From positions 1 through 56,957 of the forward strand of contig CAYSEN010000004.1 in NCBI GenBank assembly GCA_964430335.1: a stretch of DNA of 56,957 nucleotides, written 5' to 3'. The stretch's first letter is position 1; every line of letters begins with the position of its first letter. This DNA comes from SIBU01 sp964430335. GTDB lineage: Bacteria; Patescibacteriota; Minisyncoccia; Phycocordibacterales; SIBU01. The notes below the pieces were generated by a model, which was given only the letters and a program-made list of their open reading frames with translations, did not search any database and was not told the DNA's origin. This document shows, in pieces, positions 31,448 to 39,392 of this stretch. The position numbers were made by a program, and so were the translations under genes.

Positions 31448-33586
31448 TTATTTTCTAGCGTCGATAATGGTCTGAGCCACATTTGGTGGAACCGCCTCGT
31501 AGTGGTCAAATTCCATGGTGTAACCTGCTCTTCCCTCGGTCATTGAACGCAAAGTGGTGATGTAACCGAACATTTCTGAAAGCGGTACCTTAGCATCAAT
31601 CACTTTATTTAGACCTCTCTCAGTAACATCTTGAATTTCGGCTCGCTTTGATGCCAAATGACCTGTAACATCTCCGACGAATTTCTCAGGAGTAACAACC
31701 TCAACCTTCATAATAGGTTCTAGCAACACAGGTTTTGCTCTCTTAGCGGCGTCCTGGAAGGCCTGTGAACCTGCGATTTTGTAGGCGATTTCAGAAGAGT
31801 CAACATCGTGGTATGAACCGTAGGTAAGTTCGCAAGAAATGTCGGTCATCTTGTAACCCGCGACAATTCCTCTTTCCATAGCCTCTCGTACACCCTTCTC
31901 AACGGCTGGGATAAACTCTTGAGGAATAACACCTCCCTTGATTGAGTCGACGAACTCGAAGTCATCATATCTAGAAACGTTTTTTGGAATTTTCTCAGGA
32001 GCAGGCTCTAGAGGCTTGATGTTTAGTTTAACGTGACCGTACTGACCCTTACCTCCAGATTGCTTGATGTATTTGTGTTCAGCTTCGGCAGCACCTTGAA
32101 TGGTTTCCTTGTATGCCACTTGTGGTTTACCGACATTTGCCTCTACAGCAAACTCTCTTTTCATACGATCAACCATGATTTCAAGCTGGAGCTCTCCCAT
32201 ACCCTTGATGACAGTCTCGCCTGTTTCAGAATCTGAAAATACCTTAAAGGTTGGGTCTTCATCTGTAAGTCTCTTGAGCGCAAAACCCATCTTCTCTTGA
32301 TCAGCCTTTGTTTTAGGCTCAATTCTCATAGAGATAACTGGTTCTGCGAACTTGATAGGGTCAAGAATGATTGGTTTTGCTTCATCACAAAGAGTGTGAG
32401 ATGTTCGTGCGTCTTTAAGACCAATGGCAGCTGCGATTTCACCGGCAAAAACTTTCTTTACCTCCTCTCTTTCATTTGCTTGAAGTCTCACAATACGTCC
32501 CAAACGTTCCTTCTTGCCAGTAGTTGAGTTGTAAATATAACTTCCAGCTTCAACAGATCCTGAATAAACTCGGAAGAAGTTCAACTGACCAACGAAAGGA
32601 TCTGATTGCAATTTAAAGACAAGTGCAGAAAATGGCTCAGAATCTAGAGGTTTTCGCTCTATTGGTTCATTTGTGTTTGGATCAATTCCTTTAACAGGAG
32701 GCATGTCTACAGGTGATGGTAGATAATCAACAACAGCATCTAGTACAAGCTGTACACCTTTGTTCTTAAGTGCTGATCCGGTATAAACAGGAAAAATTTT
32801 TGCTGCGATTGTAGCCTTTCTCAAGGTTGCCTTCAGGACGTCTGCAGGAATTTCCTTACCTTCAAGATACTGATTCATCAAAACATCATCGTGTTCAACG
32901 ATTCGTTCAACCAATTCAGCTCGATACTTCTTTGCTTCATCTACCAATTCAGCAGGAATTTCTGCCTCTCGAACTGAGTTACCCATTTCTCCTTCGAAGT
33001 AATAGGCCTTCATTTTCATAAGATCCACAACTCCTTCGTGGTGTTCCTCAAGACCGATTGGAATCTGCATTCGGACCGCATTTTTACTGAGTCTTTCCAA
33101 AATTGACTTGTATGAACCTTCAAATGAGGCACCCATTCGGTCGAGTTTGTTAATAAAACAAATTCTTGGAACCTTTCCTTCTTCAGCATATCTCCAGTTG
33201 GTTTCTGATTGTGGTTCAACTCCGGCAACTCCGTCGAAGACGACAACAGCTCCGTCTAGCACTCGAAGAGATCTTTTAACTTCAACGGTAAAGTCGATGT
33301 GCCCTGGGGTATCGATAATATTGAAACGATGCTTCTTTGAAACATCAGTTTTTGGCATGTATGTAGGGTTCCAAAAACAAGTGATAGCTGCAGCTGTAAT
33401 AGTAATACCTCTTTCTCTCTCCTGTTCCATCCAGTCGGTCGTGGTATTTCCATCGTGAACTTCACCGATCTTGTGTGACATACCCGTGTAGTACAAAATT
33501 CGCTCGGAAGTAGTAGTTTTTCCAGCGTCGATGTGTGCAATGATTCCGAAGTTACGAACTTTCTCTAATGGGTAGTCTCGATTCAT
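31448..33586 (-). CDS. fusA: Elongation factor G
   Basis: 712 residues. G1 AHIDAGKTT (about 17-25), G3 DTPGHIDF, G4 NKLDRMGA; domain IV and V motifs GKGQYGHVKL and TEGRAGYTMEFDHYEAVP. It catalyses translocation. It has a separate promoter and terminator here, whereas rpsL-rpsG-fusA-tuf is usually one operon. Confidence 0.99.
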   Translation of the reverse strand: MNRDYPLEKVRNFGIIAHIDAGKTTTSERILYYTGMSHKIGEVHDGNTTTDWMEQERERGITITAAAITCFWNPTYMPKTDVSKKHRFNIIDTPGHIDFTVEVKRSLRVLDGAVVVFDGVAGVEPQSETNWRYAEEGKVPRICFINKLDRMGASFEGSYKSILERLSKNAVRMQIPIGLEEHHEGVVDLMKMKAYYFEGEMGNSVREAEIPAELVDEAKKYRAELVERIVEHDDVLMNQYLEGKEIPADVLKATLRKATIAAKIFPVYTGSALKNKGVQLVLDAVVDYLPSPVDMPPVKGIDPNTNEPIERKPLDSEPFSALVFKLQSDPFVGQLNFFRVYSGSVEAGSYIYNSTTGKKERLGRIVRLQANEREEVKKVFAGEIAAAIGLKDARTSHTLCDEAKPIILDPIKFAEPVISMRIEPKTKADQEKMGFALKRLTDEDPTFKVFSDSETGETVIKGMGELQLEIMVDRMKREFAVEANVGKPQVAYKETIQGAAEAEHKYIKQSGGKGQYGHVKLNIKPLEPAPEKIPKNVSRYDDFEFVDSIKGGVIPQEFIPAVEKGVREAMERGIVAGYKMTDISCELTYGSYHDVDSSEIAYKIAGSQAFQDAAKRAKPVLLEPIMKVEVVTPEKFVGDVTGHLASKRAEIQDVTERGLNKVIDAKVPLSEMFGYITTLRSMTEGRAGYTMEFDHYEAVPPNVAQTIIDARK

Positions 33587-33657
33587 ACAAATTTAATAAA
33601 AATTCTTAATAAAATTTAGTAATAAAAATAAACACAGCTAAGAGCTGAATGAAGGAT

Positions 33658-33686
33658 AGATTACATTAAAAGTGACGAAAATGCAA
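33658..33686 (-). promoter_or_regulatory. Promoter of fusA
   Basis: TTGCAT (33681-33686), 17-nt spacer, TAATCT (33658-33663). Leader of about 65 nt, A/T-rich. Confidence 0.6.
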
Positions 33687-33693
33687 AATAAAA

Positions 33694-33717
33694 AGACAAT
33701 GGAAATCCATTGTCTTA
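33694..33717 (-). terminator. Terminator overlapping the stop of the metallopeptidase gene
   Basis: AGACAATGGA/TCCATTGTCT hairpin plus T run. The TAA stop at 33715-33717 forms the base of the stem. Confidence 0.85.
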
Positions 33718-34656
33718 CCTAACCGAGTGAAGAGCATCATAGACTTTCACACCCTCATCGTTTGGAGAGACACCTCTACCCAAGGAATGAAGATAAGTGA
33801 CCGTCATGACGTGCTGAACATAAAGCATACCCGAGATGTGTTGCGACGTTGACCGGGCTCCTAAGGTGTCGTCAAAACCTAAGAGATGTTCTGCGGTCAA
33901 CGCTCGAAAGACACCGGCCACGTCTGGAGAAGCTGTCGAGGCGATTGCTTCGTTGACCTTCTTGAAGTAATCACCGTGACTTGATCGATCCAGGACCAGA
34001 GCTTCGAGGATGTGCATCTCGACTTCCTCAGCATTGTAGGCTCTTGAGAATGGGGCAAACTGAATTGTGTTTGGCGAAACTGGATGCCTCACACCGTGAC
34101 CCATTTCGTGGAACAAAAATGCTGCGAAAACTCCCGAAGGGAGATTGACCCCGTGCATGATAAGACCCCAGTCACTCCTCCAATAGAGGATGAAATCGGT
34201 GCCCGTCAGTGCAACCTTCGATTTTGGGACGAAACTGATCTCAGGTACATTTCGCACCTCGCCCACCGAACCGACGACCGCCATCGACTGACTGCGGTTA
34301 ATCCAGATCGAAACGGTAAATCTTGAGAAGTGAGATGCCACCTGCCTAGCTAACGGAGAGACGTCCCCATAATCCCGAATGATAGCGGAGATCTCTTCTG
34401 TCTTCGGGTTCACCAAACTCTCCGCCTCTTGTTGTGACTTAGGTAAATCCAGTAACCACCAATCGGTCCTCTGCCCGGCCTTAGAACTCAGATAACCGGC
34501 TTCCAGATTCGTGAGGGTGGCTGTGAAGCCCCGGATGGTTGAAACGTTAGTTGCAACGCCTACTGAAACCCCACCAGTCTCTGGATCCTTGCGAACAAAC
34601 CGGCACAGCACTAAAGCCAGACACAGAACTCCGACTACCTTCAGAAAACCTTTCAT
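33715..34656 (-). CDS. Membrane-anchored zinc metallopeptidase-like protein
   Basis: 313 residues. An N-terminal hydrophobic segment (about 4-20, with a Cys at 18) is a signal or anchor. The zincin motif HEMGH is in FLFHEMGHGVRHP (about 183-187), and a candidate third ligand follows in NAEEVEMHILEALVLD about 30 residues later, as in gluzincins. The family is not recognised. It is probably external and may trim surface proteins or peptides. It is more G+C-rich than its neighbours, has its own promoter (34690-34718), a weak SD (AAAGGT) and terminator, and sits between rpsG and fusA. Confidence 0.7.
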   Translation of the reverse strand: MKGFLKVVGVLCLALVLCRFVRKDPETGGVSVGVATNVSTIRGFTATLTNLEAGYLSSKAGQRTDWWLLDLPKSQQEAESLVNPKTEEISAIIRDYGDVSPLARQVASHFSRFTVSIWINRSQSMAVVGSVGEVRNVPEISFVPKSKVALTGTDFILYWRSDWGLIMHGVNLPSGVFAAFLFHEMGHGVRHPVSPNTIQFAPFSRAYNAEEVEMHILEALVLDRSSHGDYFKKVNEAIASTASPDVAGVFRALTAEHLLGFDDTLGARSTSQHISGMLYVQHVMTVTYLHSLGRGVSPNDEGVKVYDALHSVR

Positions 34657-34689
34657 TTCAAATACCTTTCGTTGTTGTTTGCTTTTGAC

Positions 34690-34718
34690 AGTAAACTATC
34701 AAAATAGAAATTTGTCAA
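34690..34718 (-). promoter_or_regulatory. Promoter of the metallopeptidase gene
   Basis: TTGACA (34713-34718), 17-nt spacer, TTTACT (34690-34695). The -35 overlaps the T run of the preceding terminator. Confidence 0.5.
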
Positions 34719-34753
34719 AATGCCGGCGACCCATAGGGCTACCGGCATTTTAA
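34717..34753 (-). terminator. Terminator after the SPFH gene
   Basis: AAAATGCCGG.../...CCGGCATTTT hairpin with internal mismatches, GC-rich, 31 nt after the SPFH stop. Confidence 0.85.
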
Positions 34754-34783
34754 ATTACTATCAACTAAAATCTTTGATCTGTA

Positions 34784-35695
34784 TTAAGACTTCTTCGCTC
34801 CGTAACCGTGCCCTGTCTCCATCGCGCTACTCAACTGCTGGATAAGCTCAGTAGTTTTTCCCATATTAGAATCTAGAAAAAGAACCTTGGAATTATTTGA
34901 TATGCCTATATTTTTTAGAGTATCGAGATACTGAGTAAGAGTAAGCATCGCCATCACATCCTGAGCCTTCTGTCCTGTGGCCTGACCGACTACTTCAATA
35001 GCCTGTTTCAAACCTTCCGCAATCGCAGATCGCTCAAGGGCAATTCCTTCCCCCTGAAGTCGCTTCCTTTCTTTTTCAGCCTCAGCTTCCTTGATTGCTT
35101 GAATTTTTGTAGCCTCGCCTTTATTTTCCGCAGCTTTTCGAAGTTGCTGTGAAGCAACAACCTCAGACATGGCGTCGGTGATTGCGATTGGGAAAGTAAC
35201 GTTGGTAATTTGGAAACTCATGATGACCATCCCCCATTCTTCAAACTGCTTAGCGAGGTCGGCCTTAATGTGCAATGCTAATTCCTCCTTCTTTTCCAAA
35301 ATTCCTTCGTGAGTTTCTTTGGCGATGTAGGTTCTTAGAGAGTTTTCGACGCTCGCAGCGATAGATTGCTGTCTGTTTTGCAAAACGTAAGCAAAATGTT
35401 TAATACCCTCCTCGCTATTATCGACTGTGTAAATTAAGTTGGTCGAGACAGTGACGATCACCTTGTCATTTGAAGGATATTTACCATCGATAGAAAAGTT
35501 TTGCTGACGCAAAGTAACATGTTCAGCAATTCTCTCGAGAATTGGGATTTTAAGATTAAATCCTGCTGTCATTGTGCGAGTGTATTTGCCCAAAAACTCA
35601 ACCACAGCGACAGTGTTCTGTTCGATGATTCTGATACTGCCGAAAAAGATAACTAGAAACACAACAGCACCCGAAATGAGAAAAAATGTATTCAT
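34784..35695 (-). CDS. SPFH / band 7 (stomatin-prohibitin) membrane protein
   Basis: 303 residues. An N-terminal membrane helix (about 4-20) is followed by the SPFH domain: IRIIEQNTVAVVEFLGKYTRTMTAGFNLKIPIL, then a long Ala/Glu/Lys-rich coiled coil (QLRKAAENKGEATKIQAIKEAEAEKERKRLQGEG) and a hydrophobic oligomerisation segment. Family members form ring-like microdomain scaffolds and often modulate proteases. Here the neighbouring gene is a putative metallopeptidase, a suggestive pairing. It has its own promoter (35730-35757). Confidence 0.9.
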   Translation of the reverse strand: MNTFFLISGAVVFLVIFFGSIRIIEQNTVAVVEFLGKYTRTMTAGFNLKIPILERIAEHVTLRQQNFSIDGKYPSNDKVIVTVSTNLIYTVDNSEEGIKHFAYVLQNRQQSIAASVENSLRTYIAKETHEGILEKKEELALHIKADLAKQFEEWGMVIMSFQITNVTFPIAITDAMSEVVASQQLRKAAENKGEATKIQAIKEAEAEKERKRLQGEGIALERSAIAEGLKQAIEVVGQATGQKAQDVMAMLTLTQYLDTLKNIGISNNSKVLFLDSNMGKTTELIQQLSSAMETGHGYGAKKS

Positions 35696-35729
35696 AAATT
35701 TTATTATTAACTATTATTTATTTCCTCCA

Positions 35730-35757
35730 ATCGTATCAGACCCTTGCCAATAATCAA
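35730..35757 (-). promoter_or_regulatory. Promoter of the SPFH gene
   Basis: TTGATT (35752-35757), 16-nt spacer ending TGA, TACGAT (35730-35735). A GGAGG occurs in the leader but about 26 nt from the ATG, too far to serve as a normal SD. Confidence 0.6.
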
Positions 35758-35771
35758 ATTTAATTTGCTAA

Positions 35772-35800
35772 TTGGATTTTCAGAAAACCTGTGGTAACTT
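35772..35800 (+). promoter_or_regulatory. Promoter of the hypothetical gene at 35829
   Basis: TTGGAT (35772-35777), 17-nt spacer ending TGG, TAACTT (35795-35800). Divergent from the SPFH promoter. Confidence 0.5.
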
Positions 35801-35828
35801 AGGTGAAGCAAAAACGATCTCTTACAAA

Positions 35829-36499
35829 ATGGATTTAACCTACACTCACATTATCATCATTCCGGCCACTGACGAAACGGCGAGTGACCCCGCATTTATG
35901 TCTCAACTTGTTGGCGAAATGAGCTGCTACAGAGGGTCTAGTTTCACAATTCTGCGACCAAACCCGTGTCATAGAAAAATCGACGAGACCCACCGCCATC
36001 TTTTTGAAGCCATGGCGGACAACTTAGCAAGTTTAGACATTATCACTCTCTGTAAATTCACCTACGGTTCCCCCGAGGATGCTGACGCTCTAGAACCAAG
36101 GGCTTTGGCGAAAGCACACCTCGAGGCCGCCTTTAGAAGTGACGCACCCAGAGTGGAAGTCTTGGTTCTATTGACCGAACCGAGTTTGGCCGGAATCATG
36201 CCAGAGGTCATCCTGATCGACTTTCTTGGAGATAAGGAAATCACACCAGGAGTCAAAACGATCATCGAAACTGGGGGCGCGGCGACAGTCGATTGCGCCG
36301 CGCGAAGCCGTAACGTCCTTCACCCAATGAATANNNNNNNNNNNNNNNNNNNNNNNNNNNNNNNNNNNNNNNNNNNNNNNNNNNNNNNNNNNNNNNNNNN
36401 NNNNNNNNNNNNNNNNNNNNNNNNNNNNNNNNNGCGGCGACAGTCGATTGCGCCGCGCGAAGCCGTAACGTCCTTCACCCAATGAATACTCAGAACTAG
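35829..36499 (+). CDS. Hypothetical protein interrupted by the second assembly gap
   Basis: Start ATG 35829 (MDLTYTHIIIIPATDETASD). If the two 55-nt copies flanking the gap are merged, the frame continues through HPMNTQN to a TAG at 36497-36499, giving an intact 171-residue protein, which supports the merge. Not recognised. It looks like a soluble alpha/beta fold: a strand THIIIIPAT near the start, LASLDIITLCKF, VEVLVLLTEPSLAGIMPEVILIDFLG. It is G+C-richer than the core genes and on the strand opposite to the ribosomal cluster. Confidence 0.6.
36279..36333. repeat. 55-nt exact duplicate flanking the second assembly gap (left copy)
   Basis: Identical to 36434-36488. It lies at the 3' end of the hypothetical gene. 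Same 55-nt length as at the first gap. Confidence 0.9.
36334..36433. other. Scaffold gap of 100 N
   Basis: Exactly 100 unknown bases between identical 55-nt copies; probably an artificial spacer over a k-mer overlap. Confidence 0.97.
36434..36488. repeat. 55-nt exact duplicate flanking the second assembly gap (right copy)
   Basis: Repeats 36279-36333; the unique sequence resumes with the last codons of the hypothetical gene. Confidence 0.9.
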
Positions 36500-36552
36500 G
36501 TTGCTCAGACAGTAGTCGATGGACACCCCCTTTGACCCGCAACTTGAACCTG

Positions 36553-36618
36553 ACCCGCGAACTTGTTCGCGGGTTTTTATTTATAGAAAAACAGCTCTGC
36601 GACGCAGAACTGTTTTTC
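36553..36618 (+). terminator. Two tandem terminators after the hypothetical gene
   Basis: First ACCCGCGAA/TTCGCGGGT with T5 (36553-36579), then an AAAAACAG.../...CTGTTTTT hairpin around TCTGCG/CGCAGA (36587-36618). Confidence 0.85.
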
Positions 36619-36662
36619 TTTGCAACAAAATGGTTTTTAATAGAATTTCTAACTAAGAGTGA

Positions 36663-36753
36663 GTACTATCTTTTTCATAGCCTAGCGAGCGCGACGGCGC
36701 GAGCTCGAGGAATTTTCTAGCAAGAAAATATCCGTGCTTTGAAAAAGACAGTG
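36663..36753 (-). repeat. Inverted repeat with GC-rich core downstream of rpsG
   Basis: Arms at about 36663-36681 and 36735-36753 are complementary apart from a few mismatches (CTTTTTCA/TGAAAAAG core). They enclose a CTAG-bounded GC-rich hairpin with CGAGCGCG/CGCG..CTCG pairing. It lies just after the rpsG stop and may be its terminator. The layout resembles that downstream of rpsJ. Confidence 0.5.
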
Positions 36754-36761
36754 CGAACGGC

Positions 36762-37232
36762 CTACCAGGCGAAGTGGGCAAAGGCTTTGTTAGCTTCCGC
36801 CATCTTATGAACGTTTTCTCGTTTCTTTACGGCTTCACCTTCGTTCTTTGAAGCAGAAATTAGTTCTTCTGCTAGTTTTTCATGCATTGGTTTACCTTTC
36901 TTGCTGTTTGCAGCCTCGATAATCCATCTCATTGAAAGGGCTAGTCGTCTCTCTGGTCTTACCTCAACTGGAACCTGATAGTTGGCACCTCCTACTCGTC
37001 TTGATCGGACTTCCATTACAGGACCAGTGTTTTTTAGAGCTGTATCAAAAACCTCGATTGGATTCTCGGTCTTTTCCTTTTCTTTAATATAATCAAAAGC
37101 ACCGTAAACCACCTTTCGGGCAACATTCTTTTTACCTTTCTCCATTACATAGTTAATCAACTTTGAAACCTTTTCAGAGTTGTGTACTGAATCTGGTGTT
37201 ACGATATTCTTCTTTTTGGTTTTTCGTCGCAT
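36762..37232 (-). CDS. rpsG: Ribosomal protein S7
   Basis: 156 residues, standard length. Motifs: LINYVMEKGKKNVARKVVYGAFDYI, TGPVMEVRSRRVGGANYQVPVEVRPERRLALSMRWI, and MAEANKAFAHFAW at the end. It is a primary 16S-binding protein of the 30S head. It follows rpsL by 11 nt; fusA does not follow directly as it does in most bacteria. Confidence 0.98.
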   Translation of the reverse strand: MRRKTKKKNIVTPDSVHNSEKVSKLINYVMEKGKKNVARKVVYGAFDYIKEKEKTENPIEVFDTALKNTGPVMEVRSRRVGGANYQVPVEVRPERRLALSMRWIIEAANSKKGKPMHEKLAEELISASKNEGEAVKKRENVHKMAEANKAFAHFAW

Positions 37233-37243
37233 TTAAATTTAGA

Positions 37244-37657
37244 TTAGGCTTTCTTTGGTTTCTTTGCACCGTACTGGCTTCGTCCCTTCATTCGTTTATC
37301 TACTCCGGTGGCATCAAGTACTCCTCGAACAATAGTGTATCGAAGGTTAACATCCTTTACTCTTCCCCCTCTAAGCAATACGACTGAGTGTTCCTGAAGA
37401 GCATGACCGATTCCTGGGATATAGGCAGTAACTTCCATACCGTTGGTCAATCGTACTCTGGCGATTTTTCGGATAGCTGAGTTTGGCTTACGTGGGGTCT
37501 TAGTGGTTACCTTTGTACAAACACCTCGTTTAAATGGTGAATTGAATTCAATAGGTCTATTTTTTAATACGTTAAATGAACGAGTCAAAGCAGGAGTCTT
37601 TGATTTTCTCCTTGGTGTAACTCTTCTTCTTTTTACTAGTTGGTTGATTGTTGGCAC
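37244..37657 (-). CDS. rpsL: Ribosomal protein S12
   Basis: 137 residues: MPTINQLVKRRRVTPRRKSKTPAL, KTPRKPNSAIRKIARVRLTNGMEVTAYIPGIGHALQEHSVVLLRGGRVKDVNLRYTIVRGVLDATGV. The conserved TTPKKPNSA loop appears as TKTPRKPNSA, with Arg in place of the second Lys. Arg at this S12 position is associated with altered streptomycin response in other bacteria; here it may be the natural state. Confidence 0.98.
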   Translation of the reverse strand: MPTINQLVKRRRVTPRRKSKTPALTRSFNVLKNRPIEFNSPFKRGVCTKVTTKTPRKPNSAIRKIARVRLTNGMEVTAYIPGIGHALQEHSVVLLRGGRVKDVNLRYTIVRGVLDATGVDKRMKGRSQYGAKKPKKA

Positions 37658-37680
37658 AGCAGTTCTAAGTTAAATAAAAA

Positions 37681-37692
37681 AGCCTTTCGGCT
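37681..37692 (-). terminator. Small hairpin at the 5' end of the rpsL transcript
   Basis: AGCC-GAAA-GGCT followed by a T run on the minus strand. It could be the terminator of the upstream site-2 protease gene or a 5' stabilising hairpin, since the predicted rpsL start of transcription is at its base. Confidence 0.5.
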
Positions 37693-37699
37693 ACGCACT

Positions 37700-37728
37700 A
37701 ATGTACTACGCAAGCCTAAAAAAAGCAA
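37700..37728 (-). promoter_or_regulatory. Promoter of rpsL-rpsG
   Basis: TTGCTT (37723-37728), 17-nt spacer, TACATT (37700-37705). Confidence 0.5.
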
Positions 37729-37752
37729 TCCCTAACCAAAAGAACCTCCTTT

Positions 37753-38370
37753 TTAGAAGCTAAGTCCTGTGATCAAAATAAAAATATCAGAAACCAACGG
37801 AGAAATAAATTTCCACAGAAACACAACGAAAAATATCAACAAAATGCTCCCATAACGCTCAAGCCAGTCTCTAATGTAATAGTACTTTAGGGGTAAAAAA
37901 CTGAAAAGTATCTTTGATCCGTCTAGAGGAGGAATTGGCATCATATTAAACAAAAACAAGGAAATGTTTATAACCACGGAAATTATCAGGATTTCATAAA
38001 ACGAAAACGGTAAAAAAATATGGAAGGAAATAACCAATCTAATGAGCAGACCAAAAATAATTGCCAAGGCGAGGTTCGAAGCTGGCCCAGCTATAGAAAC
38101 TAAAAGCTCCCCCCACCTTTGGTTTTTAAAATTGTAAGGATTTACTGGAACCGGCTTTGCCCAACCTAAAATAAACTTTGAGTTAATAGAAGCTAATATA
38201 ATTGGGACAAAAATTGAACCGATCGGATCTATGTGTTTGATAGGGTTTAGAGTCAGTCTGCCTGCGTACTTTGCAGTTGGGTCACCAAGAGCGTCGGCGG
38301 CGTAGCCATGACTAATCTCATGAATTATTACCGAAAAAACCAGAATAAGTATTGAAAATAGTTCAATCAT
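37753..38370 (-). CDS. Site-2 protease family (M50) intramembrane metalloprotease
   Basis: 205 residues, about five hydrophobic segments. The zinc motif HEISH is in VFSVIIHEISHGYAADALGD (about 17-21) and the second motif NMMPIPPLDGSKI supplies the third ligand Asp. This is the compact rhomboid-neighbour type of M50 protease lacking PDZ domains. It cleaves membrane-embedded substrates such as anti-sigma factors or signal-peptide remnants. Its neighbours do not reveal a substrate. Confidence 0.92.
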   Translation of the reverse strand: MIELFSILILVFSVIIHEISHGYAADALGDPTAKYAGRLTLNPIKHIDPIGSIFVPIILASINSKFILGWAKPVPVNPYNFKNQRWGELLVSIAGPASNLALAIIFGLLIRLVISFHIFLPFSFYEILIISVVINISLFLFNMMPIPPLDGSKILFSFLPLKYYYIRDWLERYGSILLIFFVVFLWKFISPLVSDIFILITGLSF

Positions 38371-38375
38371 AAAGT

Positions 38376-38403
38376 TTTACTTGCTAATTATTATAAATAT
38401 GAT
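38376..38403 (+). promoter_or_regulatory. Promoter of rpmB
   Basis: TTTACT (38376-38381), 16-nt spacer, TATGAT (38398-38403). Leader of about 25 nt. Confidence 0.55.
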
Positions 38404-38434
38404 AGCATGGCGAAACAATTTCTAACATAAAAAT

Positions 38435-38677
38435 ATGGCCAAAATTTGCCCAATTTCAAAGAAAGGAAGTCGAGTTGCTGGAGGATACAGCAACCGAACC
38501 CGTGCAACTCAGTTTAATCCTACTGGTATGGTTAGAAAGTACCCTAACCTACAAAAGAAGAGAGTTTATATTCCTGAGCTAAAGAAATCTATCAGACTAA
38601 CACTCTCCACAGACGCAATCAAAACTATCAACAAAAACGGCGCTTACAAGACTCTAAAGAAGGCAGGGTTGATCTAG
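38435..38677 (+). CDS. rpmB: Ribosomal protein L28
   Basis: 80 residues: MAKICPISKKGSRVAGGYSNRTRATQFNP at the start, then YIPELKKSIRLTLSTDAIKTINKNG. It is a 50S protein near the L1 stalk. It forms a single-gene unit with its own promoter and a strong terminator. One Cys remains of the CxxC sometimes present in this family. Confidence 0.95.
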   Translation: MAKICPISKKGSRVAGGYSNRTRATQFNPTGMVRKYPNLQKKRVYIPELKKSIRLTLSTDAIKTINKNGAYKTLKKAGLI

Positions 38678-38701
38678 AGAGTTCGAAGTTAGACAAATAT
38701 T

Positions 38702-38744
38702 AAAAAACATCCTCGGGAAGCTTCGCTTCCCGAGGATGTTTTTT
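38702..38744 (+). terminator. Terminator after rpmB
   Basis: A perfect 20-bp stem (38702-38721 with 38725-38744), loop TTC. A TTGACA -35 box of the next gene begins in its T run. Confidence 0.93.
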
Positions 38745-38808
38745 GACAAAATTTTAAATAAGCACAAGATAAACGCAGACAAACGAAACCTTTAATCTAG
38801 GAGGAGAC

Positions 38809-39309
38809 ATGACCAAAGCTACAGTGGCCTACCTTCTGAAAGGAAAAGCCAAAAAGCAAAAAATTCTTCTCGGTATAAAAACGAAAAAAATCTGTCGAAA
38901 CAAACTGAACGGTCCTGGTGGTAAAAACAAGAAGAGAGAAAGTTACAGAAAGTGCGTTTTGAGGGAAACTCAGGAGGAGATAGGTGTCCGAATCAGCCCA
39001 AAACACCTTCGGCTCGTCGCCATGATCGACTTTGCTGACCTGCAAAAAAACGGTTCTTACAAAGTCACCTATCGCGTCGCCTTCTATCTAGTTAGGAAGT
39101 GGAAGGGTAAGATTAAATCAAATGGAGATCTGAAAAATCTCCGGTGGTACAATTTGAAAAGCCTGCCTCTTAAACGGATGATGCTCGGGCATCCCGAATG
39201 GTTTCAGGAAGCCATTTCTGGACATTTCGTCCGCTCTCGGATCAACTATGGCCAAAAAAGAAGGCGGGTAGATTCCTTCACAACTTTTGAACGCAAACCA
39301 GCCAAATAA
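38809..39309 (+). CDS. NUDIX hydrolase, MTH1-like
   Basis: 166 residues. A complete NUDIX box GX5EX7RETQEEIGV is present (GKNKKRESYRKCVLRETQEE, about 43-62), preceded by LNGPGGK, as in 8-oxo-dGTPases of the MTH1/MutT type (GFGGK). It probably hydrolyses oxidised or non-canonical nucleotides. A strong SD (AGGAGG) lies 6 nt before the ATG, unlike the core genes. The C-terminus is basic. It is a monocistronic cassette with its own -35 box (TTGACA at 38745) and terminators. Confidence 0.88.
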   Translation: MTKATVAYLLKGKAKKQKILLGIKTKKICRNKLNGPGGKNKKRESYRKCVLRETQEEIGVRISPKHLRLVAMIDFADLQKNGSYKVTYRVAFYLVRKWKGKIKSNGDLKNLRWYNLKSLPLKRMMLGHPEWFQEAISGHFVRSRINYGQKRRRVDSFTTFERKPAK

Positions 39310-39327
39310 AAAGGTTGGTTTTTTATT
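39296..39327 (+). terminator. Terminator of the NUDIX gene
   Basis: AACCAGCC/GGTTGGTT with G-T pairs followed by six T; the hairpin begins inside the last codons of the gene. Confidence 0.75.
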
Positions 39328-39342
39328 CTAAAGAAAGTGTGG

Positions 39343-39380
39343 AAAATGCCCCGCCGAGGTACTCCGAGGCGGGGCATTTT
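39343..39380 (-). terminator. Terminator of the ComEC-type hydrolase gene
   Basis: AAAATGCCCCGCC/GGCGGGGCATTTT, 13 bp, 12-nt loop, 12 nt after the stop at 39393. Confidence 0.88.
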
Positions 39381-39392
39381 GAATGTAAGTTT

